Of a stretch of DNA of 43,570 nucleotides, positions 8,295 to 15,666 are shown one piece after another. The notes beneath the pieces are model-generated. The model was not told the origin of the DNA. It did not search any database and saw only the letters and a list, made by a program, of their open reading frames with translations. The DNA is taken from the NCBI RefSeq assembly GCF_003385215.1, contig NZ_PQHW01000059.1:1-43570 (forward strand). Reading direction: 5' to 3'. Origin of the DNA: Amycolatopsis thermalba. GTDB lineage: Bacteria; Actinomycetota; Actinomycetes; Mycobacteriales; Pseudonocardiaceae. The translations under genes were made by a program, and so were the position numbers. Numbering within the stretch: position 1 is the first letter of the stretch; the number at the start of each line of letters is the position of its first letter.

Positions 8295-8330
8295 CCGGGG
8301 AGGTGCGCTGGGAGCGTCGCACGTCCCCGG
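8295..8330 (+). terminator. Hairpin after murQ
   Basis: CCGGGGAGGTGCG (8295-8307) pairs with CGCACGTCCCCGG (8318-8330) at 12 of 13 positions around a 10-nt loop. There is no T-tract, so it may slow or stabilise the 3' end rather than act as a classic terminator. Confidence 0.5.
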
Positions 8331-8775
8331 AATCACGCGACTGCGCCCGTGGGTGAGGCTGGCTGGGGCGTGGCCGGCAGCTGTTCGGCCACGCGTGCCG
8401 GCTCCGTGGATCGGCCAGTGCCGATGGCCTGCGGCATTGCGGGGGCCGGTGGGCCGCGGAACAGCAGCCTCCGCCGGTGGGCAGCCACCGGCACCGGCTC
8501 GCGCACGGCGCGGCAGAGACGTCGGCAGCCCGCGGCCAGGACACCCTGGACAGGCCGGCGGCCAACCGCGCGCACCGAGCAGGCCGGCGCCTCTACAGTC
8601 GCAGCCAGATCAGCCGACATCTGGGGCAGGCCAACGGCCCCGGCCCGCGCACCGAACAGCCCACCACCCCGGAAACCACGGCCAGGCAAGCCACCAGCCG
8701 GGGCGGGCCGACGACCAGCCAACCGCCCCGGTCCCCGCGTCGAACAGCCCGCCGCCGCGGCAACCGCGGTCAGGG
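8331..8775. other. GC-rich low-complexity spacer
   Basis: About 445 bp rich in Pro/Gly/Arg/Ala codons in every frame, with recurring phrases such as CCGGCAACC, CCACCGGC and CAGCCAACC. A minus-strand frame stays open here, but its product is a featureless Arg/Gly/Pro/Ala sequence with no domain. I see no gene, RNA or mobile element. Confidence 0.5.
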
Positions 8776-9501
8776 TCAGCCGGCGGCGTCGGCGATGCTC
8801 TTGGCCTCTCGGGCGCCTGCTTCGAGCGCTTCGCAGCTGAAGAGGAGCCACTCGCGGACTCCGGTGGGCCTTCCGGTCGCGAAGGCGGCCGCCGCCTCCT
8901 CGTACCGGGCCGCTCGGCGGAAGAACGCCACCTCGGGCACGCTCAGGCCCTTCGGATCGACGCCGGTCGCCGTCATGGTCAGGCGGGCGGCGGCGCGGGC
9001 CAGCACGCCGTCCGCCGTGCCGAACGGGCGCAGGCTCAGCAACTCACCGTGCACGACGGCCGTCAGCACCGCGCCCGGCACCGATGTCACGCCGGTGACC
9101 AGCTGCGTCAGCAGGTCCAGGCGGGCCCCGGCAGCCGGACCGGGACGGCCCAGCGCGTTCTGGTCGCCCACCAGATCAGCGGCCGCCAGGACGTGCATCC
9201 GCGCCAGTGCCTGTCGCGGGGCGCGGCGCCACGTCGGCAGCAGCGACTCACTCGCCGAGGCGACCCGCAGCGCGCCCGCCAGGATCGGGTCCTTCACCTC
9301 GGCGTCCGCCGGGATCTCCGGGTCCGCGCCGTCCAGTGCGGCGGACGCGCGGGCGGCCCGGACGGACGCCTCGGCCGCCGTGGCGGAGCCGCCGCGCAGG
9401 TTCACCGGGAGCCGGTGCACCGCGAAGACCGCGTCCTGCGCCTTCTTCGCCGCTTCGGCCACGCCCTCCAGCTCGAGCAGGGGCGCCAGTGGGTCGCTCA
9501 T
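8776..9501 (-). CDS. Degenerate Fic-domain-like protein (Rv3662c-type)
   Basis: 241 residues, helical, no signal or membrane segment. Homologues are usually called hypothetical or oxidoreductase. The segment at 158-169 reads RPFGTADGVLAR and lines up with the Fic signature HPFx[D/E]GNGRxxR. Pro, Phe, the second Gly and the last Arg are kept, but the catalytic His is Arg158, Asn is Asp, and the first Arg is Val. The following GLSVPEVAFFRRAARYEEAA and REWLLFSCEALEAGAREA resemble the Fic helices after the active loop. AMP-transfer is therefore unlikely; a scaffold or binding role is more plausible. It sits where I recall Rv3662c, between the Ms1 region and acs. The Fic assignment is my inference; the existence of the gene is firm. 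Confidence 0.75.
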   Translation of the reverse strand: MSDPLAPLLELEGVAEAAKKAQDAVFAVHRLPVNLRGGSATAAEASVRAARASAALDGADPEIPADAEVKDPILAGALRVASASESLLPTWRRAPRQALARMHVLAAADLVGDQNALGRPGPAAGARLDLLTQLVTGVTSVPGAVLTAVVHGELLSLRPFGTADGVLARAAARLTMTATGVDPKGLSVPEVAFFRRAARYEEAAAAFATGRPTGVREWLLFSCEALEAGAREAKSIADAAG

Positions 9502-9598
9502 GCCGCCGGCACCTCCCGCGCCGCTTCGGCGGCACCATCCAGCCCCGGCACCACACGACCAGCATCCGCCGCCCCGGCGACACCATCCAACCAGCCAC

Positions 9599-10093
9599 TC
9601 ACGCGTCCAGCACCTGCCCCTCGCGGTGGATTACCGGTGGCTGTTTCGACCAGGCGAAGTTGATCCACCGGTCCGTGCGGCGCCACACGTACTCGCACTT
9701 CACCTCTGACCAGGGCTTTTCGTACACCACCGCGCAGCGCACGTCCGCGACGTGGTCGGCGCAGAAGTCGCGCACCAGCTTGAGCGTCGCACCCGTGTCG
9801 GCGACGTCGTCGGCCACCAGGACCTTCGCGCCGGTCAGGTCCACGGCGTTGGGCACCGGCGGCAGCATCACCGGCAGCTCCAGCCGCTCGCCGACGCCGG
9901 TGTAGAACTCGACGTTCATGACGTGCAGGTTCTTCACGTCGAGCGCGTAGCCGAGCGCGCCGGCGACGAACAGCCCACCGCGGGCGATGGACAGGACCAC
10001 GTCCGGCTCGTAACCGCTGTCCGCGACCTGCTGGGCGAGCTCCCGGCTGGCCGAACCGAACAACTCCCAGGTGAGCTCTTCCCGCTCAGCCAC
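9599..10093 (-). CDS. Purine-type phosphoribosyltransferase
   Basis: 164 residues, cytoplasmic, type I PRTase fold. The PRPP-binding loop VLVADDVADTGATL is at 91-104 and an earlier loop SIARGGLFVAG at about 35-45. The short length and the C-terminal WINFAW block fit the xanthine/hypoxanthine-guanine (Gpt-like) group that salvages purine bases with PRPP. Exact base preference cannot be read. GTG at 10093 is preferred to upstream starts because AAGGAGG (10099-10105 on the plus strand as CCTCCTT) lies 5 nt away. The Fic-like gene ends in the same direction 97 bp downstream, so the two may be co-transcribed. A GNAT gene diverges upstream. Confidence 0.87.
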   Translation of the reverse strand: MAEREELTWELFGSASRELAQQVADSGYEPDVVLSIARGGLFVAGALGYALDVKNLHVMNVEFYTGVGERLELPVMLPPVPNAVDLTGAKVLVADDVADTGATLKLVRDFCADHVADVRCAVVYEKPWSEVKCEYVWRRTDRWINFAWSKQPPVIHREGQVLDA

Positions 10094-10192
10094 TCGGACC
10101 TCCTTCGACGCGTACCGGGAGCATATGAGGCGACCGAGTGGACCTTGAAAGCAAGCCAGCACTGGCACTAGCAGACGTCCAATCGGGAGACG

Positions 10193-10198
10193 TAGCGT
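10193..10198 (+). promoter_or_regulatory. Candidate -10 box for a leaderless GNAT gene
   Basis: TAGCGT ends 7 nt before the ATG at 10206 and no ribosome-binding sequence intervenes. Confidence 0.35.
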
Positions 10199-10205
10199 CC
10201 CCGGC

Positions 10206-10784
10206 ATGACCTGGCATGACCGGCCCGCCCTGCACGGCAAGCACGTCCACCTCGAACCGCTCGGCCCGGAACACGCCGAGGGCCTGCACGAAGCCGGTCG
10301 CGACCCCGAGGTCTGGCGCTGGCTCAGCCTCCGCCAACCCGTCACCCTCGACGCCACCAAGGCCATGATCGACGACATCCTCGCCGAGCCCGGCCGCCTC
10401 GCCTGGGCCCAGGTCGACGCCACGACCGGCCGCGTCGCCGGCACGACCTCCTACTACGAGATCGTCCCGCGCCACCGCGCCCTCGCCATCGGCTACACCT
10501 GGATCGGCAGGCCGTGGCAACGCACGGCGCTGAACACCGAAGCCAAACTCCTGCTGCTGGAACGCGCTTTCGACGTGCTCGGCGCGCAGCGGGTCACCTG
10601 GCACACCGACCACCGCAACGAGCAGTCACAGCGCGCCATCGAACGGCTCGGCGCCAGCCGGGAGGGCGTGTTGCGCGCGCACCGCATCCGCCCGGACGGC
10701 AGCCGCCGCGACACGGTCGTCTACTCACTGCTCGCGGAGGAGTGGCCCACGACACAGCGGAAACTGCTCGATCGCGTGCGGTGA
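10206..10784 (+). CDS. GNAT acetyltransferase, RimJ/RimL type
   Basis: 192 residues. The N-terminal [17 protein letters not shown], the central [49 protein letters not shown] and the later [23 protein letters not shown] segments are typical of RimJ/RimL-like N-acetyltransferases, with the acetyl-CoA binding region around 95-125. These enzymes acetylate protein N-termini or small amines; the substrate here is unknown. It is divergent from the phosphoribosyltransferase gene and 110 bp upstream of acs, which makes its cofactor, but I see no evidence for a functional link. Confidence 0.85.
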   Translation: MTWHDRPALHGKHVHLEPLGPEHAEGLHEAGRDPEVWRWLSLRQPVTLDATKAMIDDILAEPGRLAWAQVDATTGRVAGTTSYYEIVPRHRALAIGYTWIGRPWQRTALNTEAKLLLLERAFDVLGAQRVTWHTDHRNEQSQRAIERLGASREGVLRAHRIRPDGSRRDTVVYSLLAEEWPTTQRKLLDRVR

Positions 10785-10894
10785 CGGCCACGAGACCTGC
10801 CGTGAGGTGCTGCGCTCTTTCGTCACGGGGGCTAACGTCGCTACCGTGCATCCGGCGTCAGCCAGAGATGAGTGACTTCAGGAGGCCGTGCACC

Positions 10895-12862
10895 ATGACA
10901 GAGCAGTCCCCCGCGCTGGACAACCTGCTCACCGAGAACCGGACGTTCCCCCCGGGCGACGAGTTCGCGGCGCAGGCCAACGCGAAGGCCGATTGGTACG
11001 AGAAGGCGGACGCCGACCGCGAAGCGTTCTGGGCCGAGCAGGCGGAGCGGCTGCACTGGGACACCAAGTGGTCGCAGGTACTGGACTGGTCGAACGCGCC
11101 CTTCGCGAAGTGGTTCGTCGGCGGCAAGCTCAACGTGGCCTACAACTGCGTCGACCGGCACGTCGAGTCCGGGCACGGTGAGCAGGTCGCCATCCACTGG
11201 GTCGGCGAGCCGGGCGACACCCGCGACATCACCTACGCCCAGCTGAAGGACGAGGTCTCGAAGGCCGCCAACGCGCTGGCCTCCCTCGGCGTCACCTCCG
11301 GCGACCGGGTCGCGATCCAGCTGCCGATGATCCCCGAGGCGATCGTCTCGATGCTGGCCTGCGCGCGGCTGGGCGCGATGCACTCCGTGGTCTTCGGCGG
11401 GTTCTCCCCGGCCGCGCTGCGCTCGCGCGTGGACGACGCCGAAGCCAAGGTCGTGATCACCTCCGACGGGCAGTACCGCCGCGGCAAGGCCGCCCCGATG
11501 AAGACCAACGTGGACGAGGCCCTCGACGGCGCCCAGTCGGTCGAGAAGGTCATCGTCGTGCGCCGCACCGGCGAAGACGTTCCCATGAGCGAGCGGGACG
11601 TGTGGTGGCACGACCTGGTCGACGGCCAGTCCGCCGAGCACACCCCGGAGGCCTTCGACTCCGAACACCCGCTGTTCATCCTCTACACCAGCGGTACCAC
11701 CGGGAAGCCCAAGGGCATCCTGCACACCTCCGGCGGCTACCTGACCCAGGTCGCCTACACCCACCACGTCGTCTTCGACCACAAGCCGGGCGAGGACGTC
11801 TACTGGTGCACCGCCGACATCGGCTGGGTGACCGGCCACTCCTACATCGTCTACGGCCCGCTGGCCAACCGCGCGACCCAGGTGGTCTACGAGGGCACCC
11901 CGAACACCCCGCACGAGGGCAGGCACTGGGAGATCATCCAGAACCACAAGGTCTCCATCTACTACACCGCGCCCACGCTGATCCGCACGTTCATGAAGTG
12001 GGGCGAGGACATCCCGGCGAAGTACGACCTGTCCAGCCTCCGCGTGCTGGGCAGCGTCGGCGAGCCGATCAACCCCGAGGCGTGGATGTGGTACCGCGAG
12101 CACATCGGCGCGAGCAAGGCGCCCATCGTGGACACCTGGTGGCAGACCGAGACCGGCGCGATCATGATCTCCCCGCTGCCGGGCGTCACCTCGACCAAGC
12201 CCGGCTCGGCGCAGCGCCCGCTGCCCGGCATATCGGCGAAGGTCGTGGACGACACCGCGACCGAGGTCGGCAAGGGCGGCGGCGGTTACCTGGTGCTGGA
12301 CAAGCCGTGGCCGTCGATGCTGCGCGGCATCTGGGGCGACGACGAGCGCTTCCGCGACACCTACTGGTCGCGGTTCGCCGACCAGGGCTACTACTTCGCC
12401 GGTGACGGCGCCAAGTACGACAACGACGGTGACATCTGGCTGCTCGGCCGGGTCGACGACGTCATGAACGTCTCCGGTCACCGCATCTCCACCACCGAGG
12501 TCGAGTCGGCGCTGGTCTCGCACCCGACCGTGGCCGAGGCGGCGGTGGTCGGCGCGTCCGACCCGACGACCGGGCAGGGCATCGTCGCGTTCGTGATCCT
12601 GCGCGGCTCGGCCGCCGAGGGCGGGGACGAGGCCGTGCAGGAGCTGCGCAACCACGTCGCCAAGGAGATCGGCCCGATCGCCAAGCCGCGGCAGATCATG
12701 GTCGTGCCCGAGCTGCCGAAGACCCGCTCCGGCAAGATCATGCGGCGCCTGCTGCGGGACGTGGCCGAGAACCGCCAGATCGGCGACGTCACCACGCTGG
12801 CCGACTCCAGCGTGATGGAGCTGATCTCCAGCGGCCTGCAGTCCGGCAAGTCGGAGGACTGA
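10895..12862 (+). CDS. acs: Acetyl-CoA synthetase
   Basis: 655 residues, AMP-forming acetate:CoA ligase: it activates acetate through acetyl-AMP to acetyl-CoA in the cytoplasm. The ANL signature [11 protein letters not shown] starts at Tyr264, DTWWQTETG gives the adenylate-binding motif, and [11 protein letters not shown] places the conserved lysine at 614, the site acetylated by Pat-type enzymes in other bacteria. Length and N-terminal domain match Acs rather than shorter medium-chain ligases. ATG at 10895 has AGGAGG 9 nt upstream. It ends at a strong bidirectional terminator. A GNAT gene lies upstream, but that RimJ-like sequence does not resemble a cAMP-linked Pat. Confidence 0.97.
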   Translation: MTEQSPALDNLLTENRTFPPGDEFAAQANAKADWYEKADADREAFWAEQAERLHWDTKWSQVLDWSNAPFAKWFVGGKLNVAYNCVDRHVESGHGEQVAIHWVGEPGDTRDITYAQLKDEVSKAANALASLGVTSGDRVAIQLPMIPEAIVSMLACARLGAMHSVVFGGFSPAALRSRVDDAEAKVVITSDGQYRRGKAAPMKTNVDEALDGAQSVEKVIVVRRTGEDVPMSERDVWWHDLVDGQSAEHTPEAFDSEHPLFILYTSGTTGKPKGILHTSGGYLTQVAYTHHVVFDHKPGEDVYWCTADIGWVTGHSYIVYGPLANRATQVVYEGTPNTPHEGRHWEIIQNHKVSIYYTAPTLIRTFMKWGEDIPAKYDLSSLRVLGSVGEPINPEAWMWYREHIGASKAPIVDTWWQTETGAIMISPLPGVTSTKPGSAQRPLPGISAKVVDDTATEVGKGGGGYLVLDKPWPSMLRGIWGDDERFRDTYWSRFADQGYYFAGDGAKYDNDGDIWLLGRVDDVMNVSGHRISTTEVESALVSHPTVAEAAVVGASDPTTGQGIVAFVILRGSAAEGGDEAVQELRNHVAKEIGPIAKPRQIMVVPELPKTRSGKIMRRLLRDVAENRQIGDVTTLADSSVMELISSGLQSGKSED

Positions 12863-12869
12863 CGCATAA

Positions 12870-12908
12870 ACAAGGGGCCTGCACCGGTTGCCGGTGCAGG
12901 CCCCTTGT
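12870..12908. terminator. Bidirectional terminator between acs and the anchor-P gene
   Basis: ACAAGGGGCCTGCACCGG (12870-12887) and its exact complement (12891-12908) make a perfect 18-bp stem around TTG. It lies between convergent genes and ends with short A/T stretches on either side (ATAAAC before, TTGTCG after). Confidence 0.85.
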
Positions 12909-12933
12909 CGTGGGAACCCGAGGAAGAGCCGGA

Positions 12934-13713
12934 TCAGCCGGTGACGTCCAGGTGGGCCTTCACCGGGGTCGGCCGCGGGGCCTTGCCGTTGGCGTCGGGC
13001 TTGTCGCCCGCACCCGAGCCGGCGCCGCCACCGGAGCTGGTCTTCGTCGAGGTCGGGGTGCTGGTGCCCGGCTTCGAGGTGCTGGTCTTGGTCGGCGCGG
13101 TGGTCGGGGTCTCGCCGCCGTTGTCGTCGTCGCCCGGCGCGCAGGTGACCGACGCGATGTCCAGCGTCTGCAGGTTGTCGATCTTGATCGAGATCGCGGT
13201 GACGGTGATCGAGCCGTCGTCCTTCTTGGTCTGCTTGTTCAGCACGACCGAGAGCAGGCCCGGCACGGCGACCGTGGTGTTGGTCGGCGCGTTGACGTCG
13301 AGGGTGACGTCACCGAGCTTCGCCTTGGCGAGCGAGGAGTTGCCCTTGCCGGCCTCGCACTCCGCCTCGATGGCGGTCGCGGTCAGCAGCGGCTTGCCGA
13401 CGCCGAGACCGACGTTGACGTCGGCGACGCTGGCGCGCGCCTGGCCGGCACCGGCTGACGCGTTGAGCAGCTTCACCTGCGCCAGGCCCGGCACGTTCAG
13501 CGTGGCGAGCGACTTCTGCTCGAAGCCCTTCTCGTCGGTGACGTACGGGCTGGGGTCGATGCCGAGGAGGCCCTTGGCGGCGATCGCGTAGGCGGAGTTG
13601 ACGCCGTCCGCGGTGGTGGTGGTCGCCCCAGCGGCGGGCGCGAGCAGCACCGAGGTGGCGAGCGCGGTCGCGAGCACGCCGACGCCGCCGGCCACAGCCT
13701 TCTTTCTGGACAA
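12934..13713 (-). CDS. Exported choice-of-anchor-P-like protein with Thr/Pro tail
   Basis: 259 residues. A Sec signal (KKAVAGGVGVLATALATSVLLAPAAGA) is followed by an Ala/Val/Asp-rich beta domain at about 30-195. That domain contains a single pair of Cys (AECEAG and VTCAPG), a pattern seen in actinobacterial choice-of-anchor P proteins. The C-terminal 60 residues are Thr/Ser/Pro/Gly-rich and look like a wall-spanning linker, but there is no LPXTG or membrane anchor. The start is TTG at 13713, supported by GAAAGGGA about 6 nt upstream and by the signal peptide beginning immediately after; no ATG or GTG fits. Function unknown. It is 99 bp downstream of an L,D-transpeptidase gene on the same strand, which suggests a wall-associated role. 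Confidence 0.78.
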   Translation of the reverse strand: MSRKKAVAGGVGVLATALATSVLLAPAAGATTTTADGVNSAYAIAAKGLLGIDPSPYVTDEKGFEQKSLATLNVPGLAQVKLLNASAGAGQARASVADVNVGLGVGKPLLTATAIEAECEAGKGNSSLAKAKLGDVTLDVNAPTNTTVAVPGLLSVVLNKQTKKDDGSITVTAISIKIDNLQTLDIASVTCAPGDDDNGGETPTTAPTKTSTSKPGTSTPTSTKTSSGGGAGSGAGDKPDANGKAPRPTPVKAHLDVTG

Positions 13714-13812
13714 GGAATTCCCTTTCGTGAAATGGAAATGCGGGATGAATTCGCCGGTGGCCCCCCGTGACGGATTCCGGCCACCGGCGAGGTGGCGAAG
13801 AAGCTCAGGCCG

Positions 13813-14643
13813 TCACGTGATGTTCACGATCGTGCCGAGCGGCAGTTTGACCAGTTCGTCGAGCGCCTCCGAGGGGACCCGGATGCAGCCGTCACTGTTC
13901 GCCTGGCCGGCGAAGCTGTTGTTGGGCCAGGTGTGCAGGCCCACCGTGCCCGGGCCGCCGCCGAAGGTCTCCAGCGAATCGGAGTGGTAGCTCAGCGGCA
14001 GGACGATAGGGCTGTAGGTGTTCTTCGTTTCCTCGATCGAGGCGATGATGTAAGCACGCCCCGCCGGGGTCGGGTGTTCGGGCTTGCCGATGCCGATCGT
14101 CCACTTGCCGATCGACTTGCCGCTCTCCAGGATCTCCAGGCTGAACGCCGCACGGTCCACGTTGACCACGTAGTCGTTCTGGGCGGATTCGGCGGCGCCG
14201 TCGCTGAGGTGGACCCAGCCGGACGCGGCGTTGGGCCGGGTGGGCAGCAGGATCTGCGCCCAGTCGCCCTGCTCCGCGATCACCGGTACCCAGGTCGGCG
14301 ATCCCATTTGGATGGACGGCAGCTTCGCGATCGCTTTGCCGCCAACGGAGTCGTACACGACCATGTCGGCCTTGGGGTGGATTACGCGGCCCGCCGTCGC
14401 GCCGCCGGAGGGCTGCGGGTCGAGCGGGGCGTTCGCGACCGTGGCGAACGTGGTCGCCTCCGGCAGCTGGGTCAGATCTTCCTGGCTCACGGCGGCCGGC
14501 TTCACGCCGCCCTCGTCGCCACTGGAGCAAGCTCCGGTCAGCAGAGCCAGGGTCGAGACTCCGGCCACGGCGAGGAGCCGGACCGGGAGCCGGCCGCGGC
14601 GCGCAGATCCGTTCTGCACGCGCGAGCTGCACGTCATGGGCAT
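13813..14643 (-). CDS. L,D-transpeptidase lipoprotein (YkuD domain)
   Basis: 276 residues. The lipobox LLTGAC places the lipidated cysteine at 39. A short SH3-like segment (about 80-145) precedes the YkuD catalytic domain (about 155-275). The catalytic motif is His237 ... SDGCIRVP with Cys253. Such enzymes make 3-3 cross-links between peptidoglycan stems outside the membrane, or attach proteins to the wall. ATG at 14643 is chosen because AAGGA lies 8 nt upstream; GTG 14649 is too close to it. The mRNA has a folded 5' leader with its own promoter (separate entries). Cys5 near the N-terminus is before the signal core and probably irrelevant. Confidence 0.9.
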   Translation of the reverse strand: MPMTCSSRVQNGSARRGRLPVRLLAVAGVSTLALLTGACSSGDEGGVKPAAVSQEDLTQLPEATTFATVANAPLDPQPSGGATAGRVIHPKADMVVYDSVGGKAIAKLPSIQMGSPTWVPVIAEQGDWAQILLPTRPNAASGWVHLSDGAAESAQNDYVVNVDRAAFSLEILESGKSIGKWTIGIGKPEHPTPAGRAYIIASIEETKNTYSPIVLPLSYHSDSLETFGGGPGTVGLHTWPNNSFAGQANSDGCIRVPSEALDELVKLPLGTIVNIT

Positions 14644-14682
14644 TACCACAATCCTTGAGGACCTACATCGGACAAGAATTCA

Positions 14683-14730
14683 CCAAGGCGGTCTCCCCCG
14701 AAGACATGCGGCACCGCAACTGCGCCTTGG
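14683..14730 (-). promoter_or_regulatory. Three-way-junction RNA leader of the L,D-transpeptidase
   Basis: In plus-strand terms, CCAAGGCG (14683-14690) and CGCCTTGG (14723-14730) form a perfect 8-bp closing stem. Two smaller hairpins lie inside it: GTCT (14691-14694) with AGAC (14702-14705), and GCGG (14708-14711) with CCGC (14714-14717). The predicted transcription start is at the outer edge of the closing stem, so the mRNA would begin with this fold, about 40 nt before the ribosome site. It may be a regulatory leader or a 5' stabiliser. I cannot match it to a known riboswitch class. Confidence 0.5.
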
Positions 14731-14736
14731 GCCTTA

Positions 14737-14765
14737 TTGCTATCAGGACCCCCCTAGGTGATCAA
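14737..14765 (-). promoter_or_regulatory. Candidate promoter of the L,D-transpeptidase
   Basis: On the minus strand TTGATC (14765-14760) and TAGCAA (14742-14737) are 17 nt apart. This predicts a start near 14730, giving a leader of about 87 nt. Confidence 0.55.
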
Positions 14766-14905
14766 ACCTCCGGGTGACGGGGGCGAACTAGGGAGAGCAG
14801 GGCAAATGTTGCGTTTGCCGAGGTCGCGCGAAAAACGAGATACACCCGATCGGGTAGAGATACGTAACGCCCACGTCAGCAAGCCCCTATCGAGCGACAT
14901 CGCTT

Positions 14906-14925
14906 CCTCACCCTGCTGGGTGAGG
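14906..14925. repeat. Perfect hairpin in the divergent intergenic region
   Basis: CCTCACCC (14906-14913) and GGGTGAGG (14918-14925) pair around TGCT. A second dyad, GGCAAA...TTTGCC, lies near 14801-14819. The role of both is unknown; no T-tract follows. The 446-bp gap 14644-15089 otherwise holds the leader, its promoter and the SOS box. Confidence 0.45.
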
Positions 14926-15023
14926 ATCGCAGAGTATCGACACCCGTTGCGGCGCGACGCCCCGGGGTACCCCGGCGCAGGCAGCGCGGGACAATCCAGG
15001 GGCACGACCCCAGCGAGCGGCTA

Positions 15024-15043
15024 TCGAACGCCTGTTCTACAAT
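15024..15043 (+). promoter_or_regulatory. LexA-type SOS box overlapping a -10 box
   Basis: TCGAACgcctGTTCTA at 15024-15039 matches the actinobacterial LexA consensus TCGAACRNNYGTTCGA at all but one position. It runs into TACAAT (15038-15043), a good -10 box, so a bound repressor would block the promoter of the DUF6319 gene at 15090. Confidence 0.7.
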
Positions 15044-15089
15044 TCGGGCCGACGTAGCCGGACCCCACGAGAGGGAGACCGCAGCACCG

Positions 15090-15524
15090 ATGAGCTTGGA
15101 CACCACGACCACCCCGCAGGAGCAGGAAACTCCCGTCGCGCCGGCTCCGGTCGCGGACGACTCCGCGGCCGCTCCCGCTCCCGCCTCCGCGTCCACCGAG
15201 ACGGAGGAGGCCAAGCCCAAGCGCGGCCGCCCGAAGGGCACCGCGGCGAAGAAGACCCGCACCGTCGAGCTCACGCTCACCGTCACCGGCGCCGCCGACG
15301 GCGAGTGGCAGGCCGAGCTCAAGCACGGCTCCAAGTGGGTCGCACAGGGACTGAAGATCCCGGCCTCGGCCGTGTCCCGCGCGGCCAAGGAACTGCACGA
15401 GGACCTGTCCATCCCGATCGACGAGGTGATCAACGCCGCCGTCGAGCAGCAGAAGGCCAAGGTCGCCGCGCTCGAGGCCGAGCTGGAGCAGGCCAAGCAG
15501 GCACTGGCCGAACTCGACGGCTGA
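15090..15524 (+). CDS. DUF6319 family protein with AT-hook-like motif
   Basis: 144 residues of unknown function, cytoplasmic. Residues 1-43 are a disordered Pro/Ala/Thr/Glu-rich tail. KPKRGRPKGT at about 42-51 contains the RGRP core of an AT-hook. A compact beta/alpha domain follows (about 56-115, the DUF6319 region), and the last 30 residues (VEQQKAKVAALEAELEQAKQALAEL) form a heptad-repeat coiled coil. The architecture suggests a small DNA-bridging or nucleoid-associated protein. GAGGGAGA lies upstream of the ATG at 15090. A LexA-like box overlaps the promoter and a strong terminator follows, so it is a single-gene unit that may respond to DNA damage. The family name is from memory; the motif and coil are seen directly. 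Confidence 0.8.
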   Translation: MSLDTTTTPQEQETPVAPAPVADDSAAAPAPASASTETEEAKPKRGRPKGTAAKKTRTVELTLTVTGAADGEWQAELKHGSKWVAQGLKIPASAVSRAAKELHEDLSIPIDEVINAAVEQQKAKVAALEAELEQAKQALAELDG

Positions 15525-15563
15525 CCTCGGCCGTTCCCGCGGTCGCCCGCGGCGACCAGGACT

Positions 15564-15610
15564 CGCCGGGGCGGATGTCATCGATCAGGCATCCGCCCCG
15601 GCGTTCTTTT
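15564..15610 (+). terminator. Intrinsic terminator after the DUF6319 gene
   Basis: CGCCGGGGCGGATG (15564-15577) pairs perfectly with CATCCGCCCCGGCG (15590-15603) around a 12-nt loop and is followed by TTCTTTT. Confidence 0.88.
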
Positions 15611-15637
15611 CGGTCCGGCCACTTTCCGCGTACCATC

Positions 15638-15647
15638 TGTATACAAC
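15638..15647. promoter_or_regulatory. GntR operator copy upstream of its own gene
   Basis: TGTATACAAC here is identical to the core of the palindrome at 17645-17656. A further GTGTA at 15648-15652 follows. It lies just upstream of the GntR ribosome-binding site, consistent with autoregulation. Confidence 0.6.
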
Positions 15648-15666
15648 GTGTATGGAGGGAGCCCGG

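Noticed and set aside
8333..8851. Minus-strand frame of 172 codons next to the Fic-like gene.
   Set aside because: Low-complexity Arg/Gly/Pro/Ala product, overlaps the 5' end of no recognised domain, and covers part of the real gene's 3' end in another frame.
10841..12655. Minus-strand frame of 604 codons antisense to acs.
   Set aside because: High-GC shadow of acs; Val/Arg/Asp/Gly-rich with no family features.
14683..14820. c-di-AMP (ydaO-type) riboswitch in the L,D-transpeptidase leader.
   Set aside because: Such switches precede wall-enzyme genes in actinobacteria, but I could not find their conserved core; the fold here is too small (about 48 nt).
15652..15666. Alternative upstream start (ATG 15652) for the GntR regulator.
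   Set aside because: It overlaps the ribosome-binding sequence that serves ATG 15667 and adds non-conserved residues.
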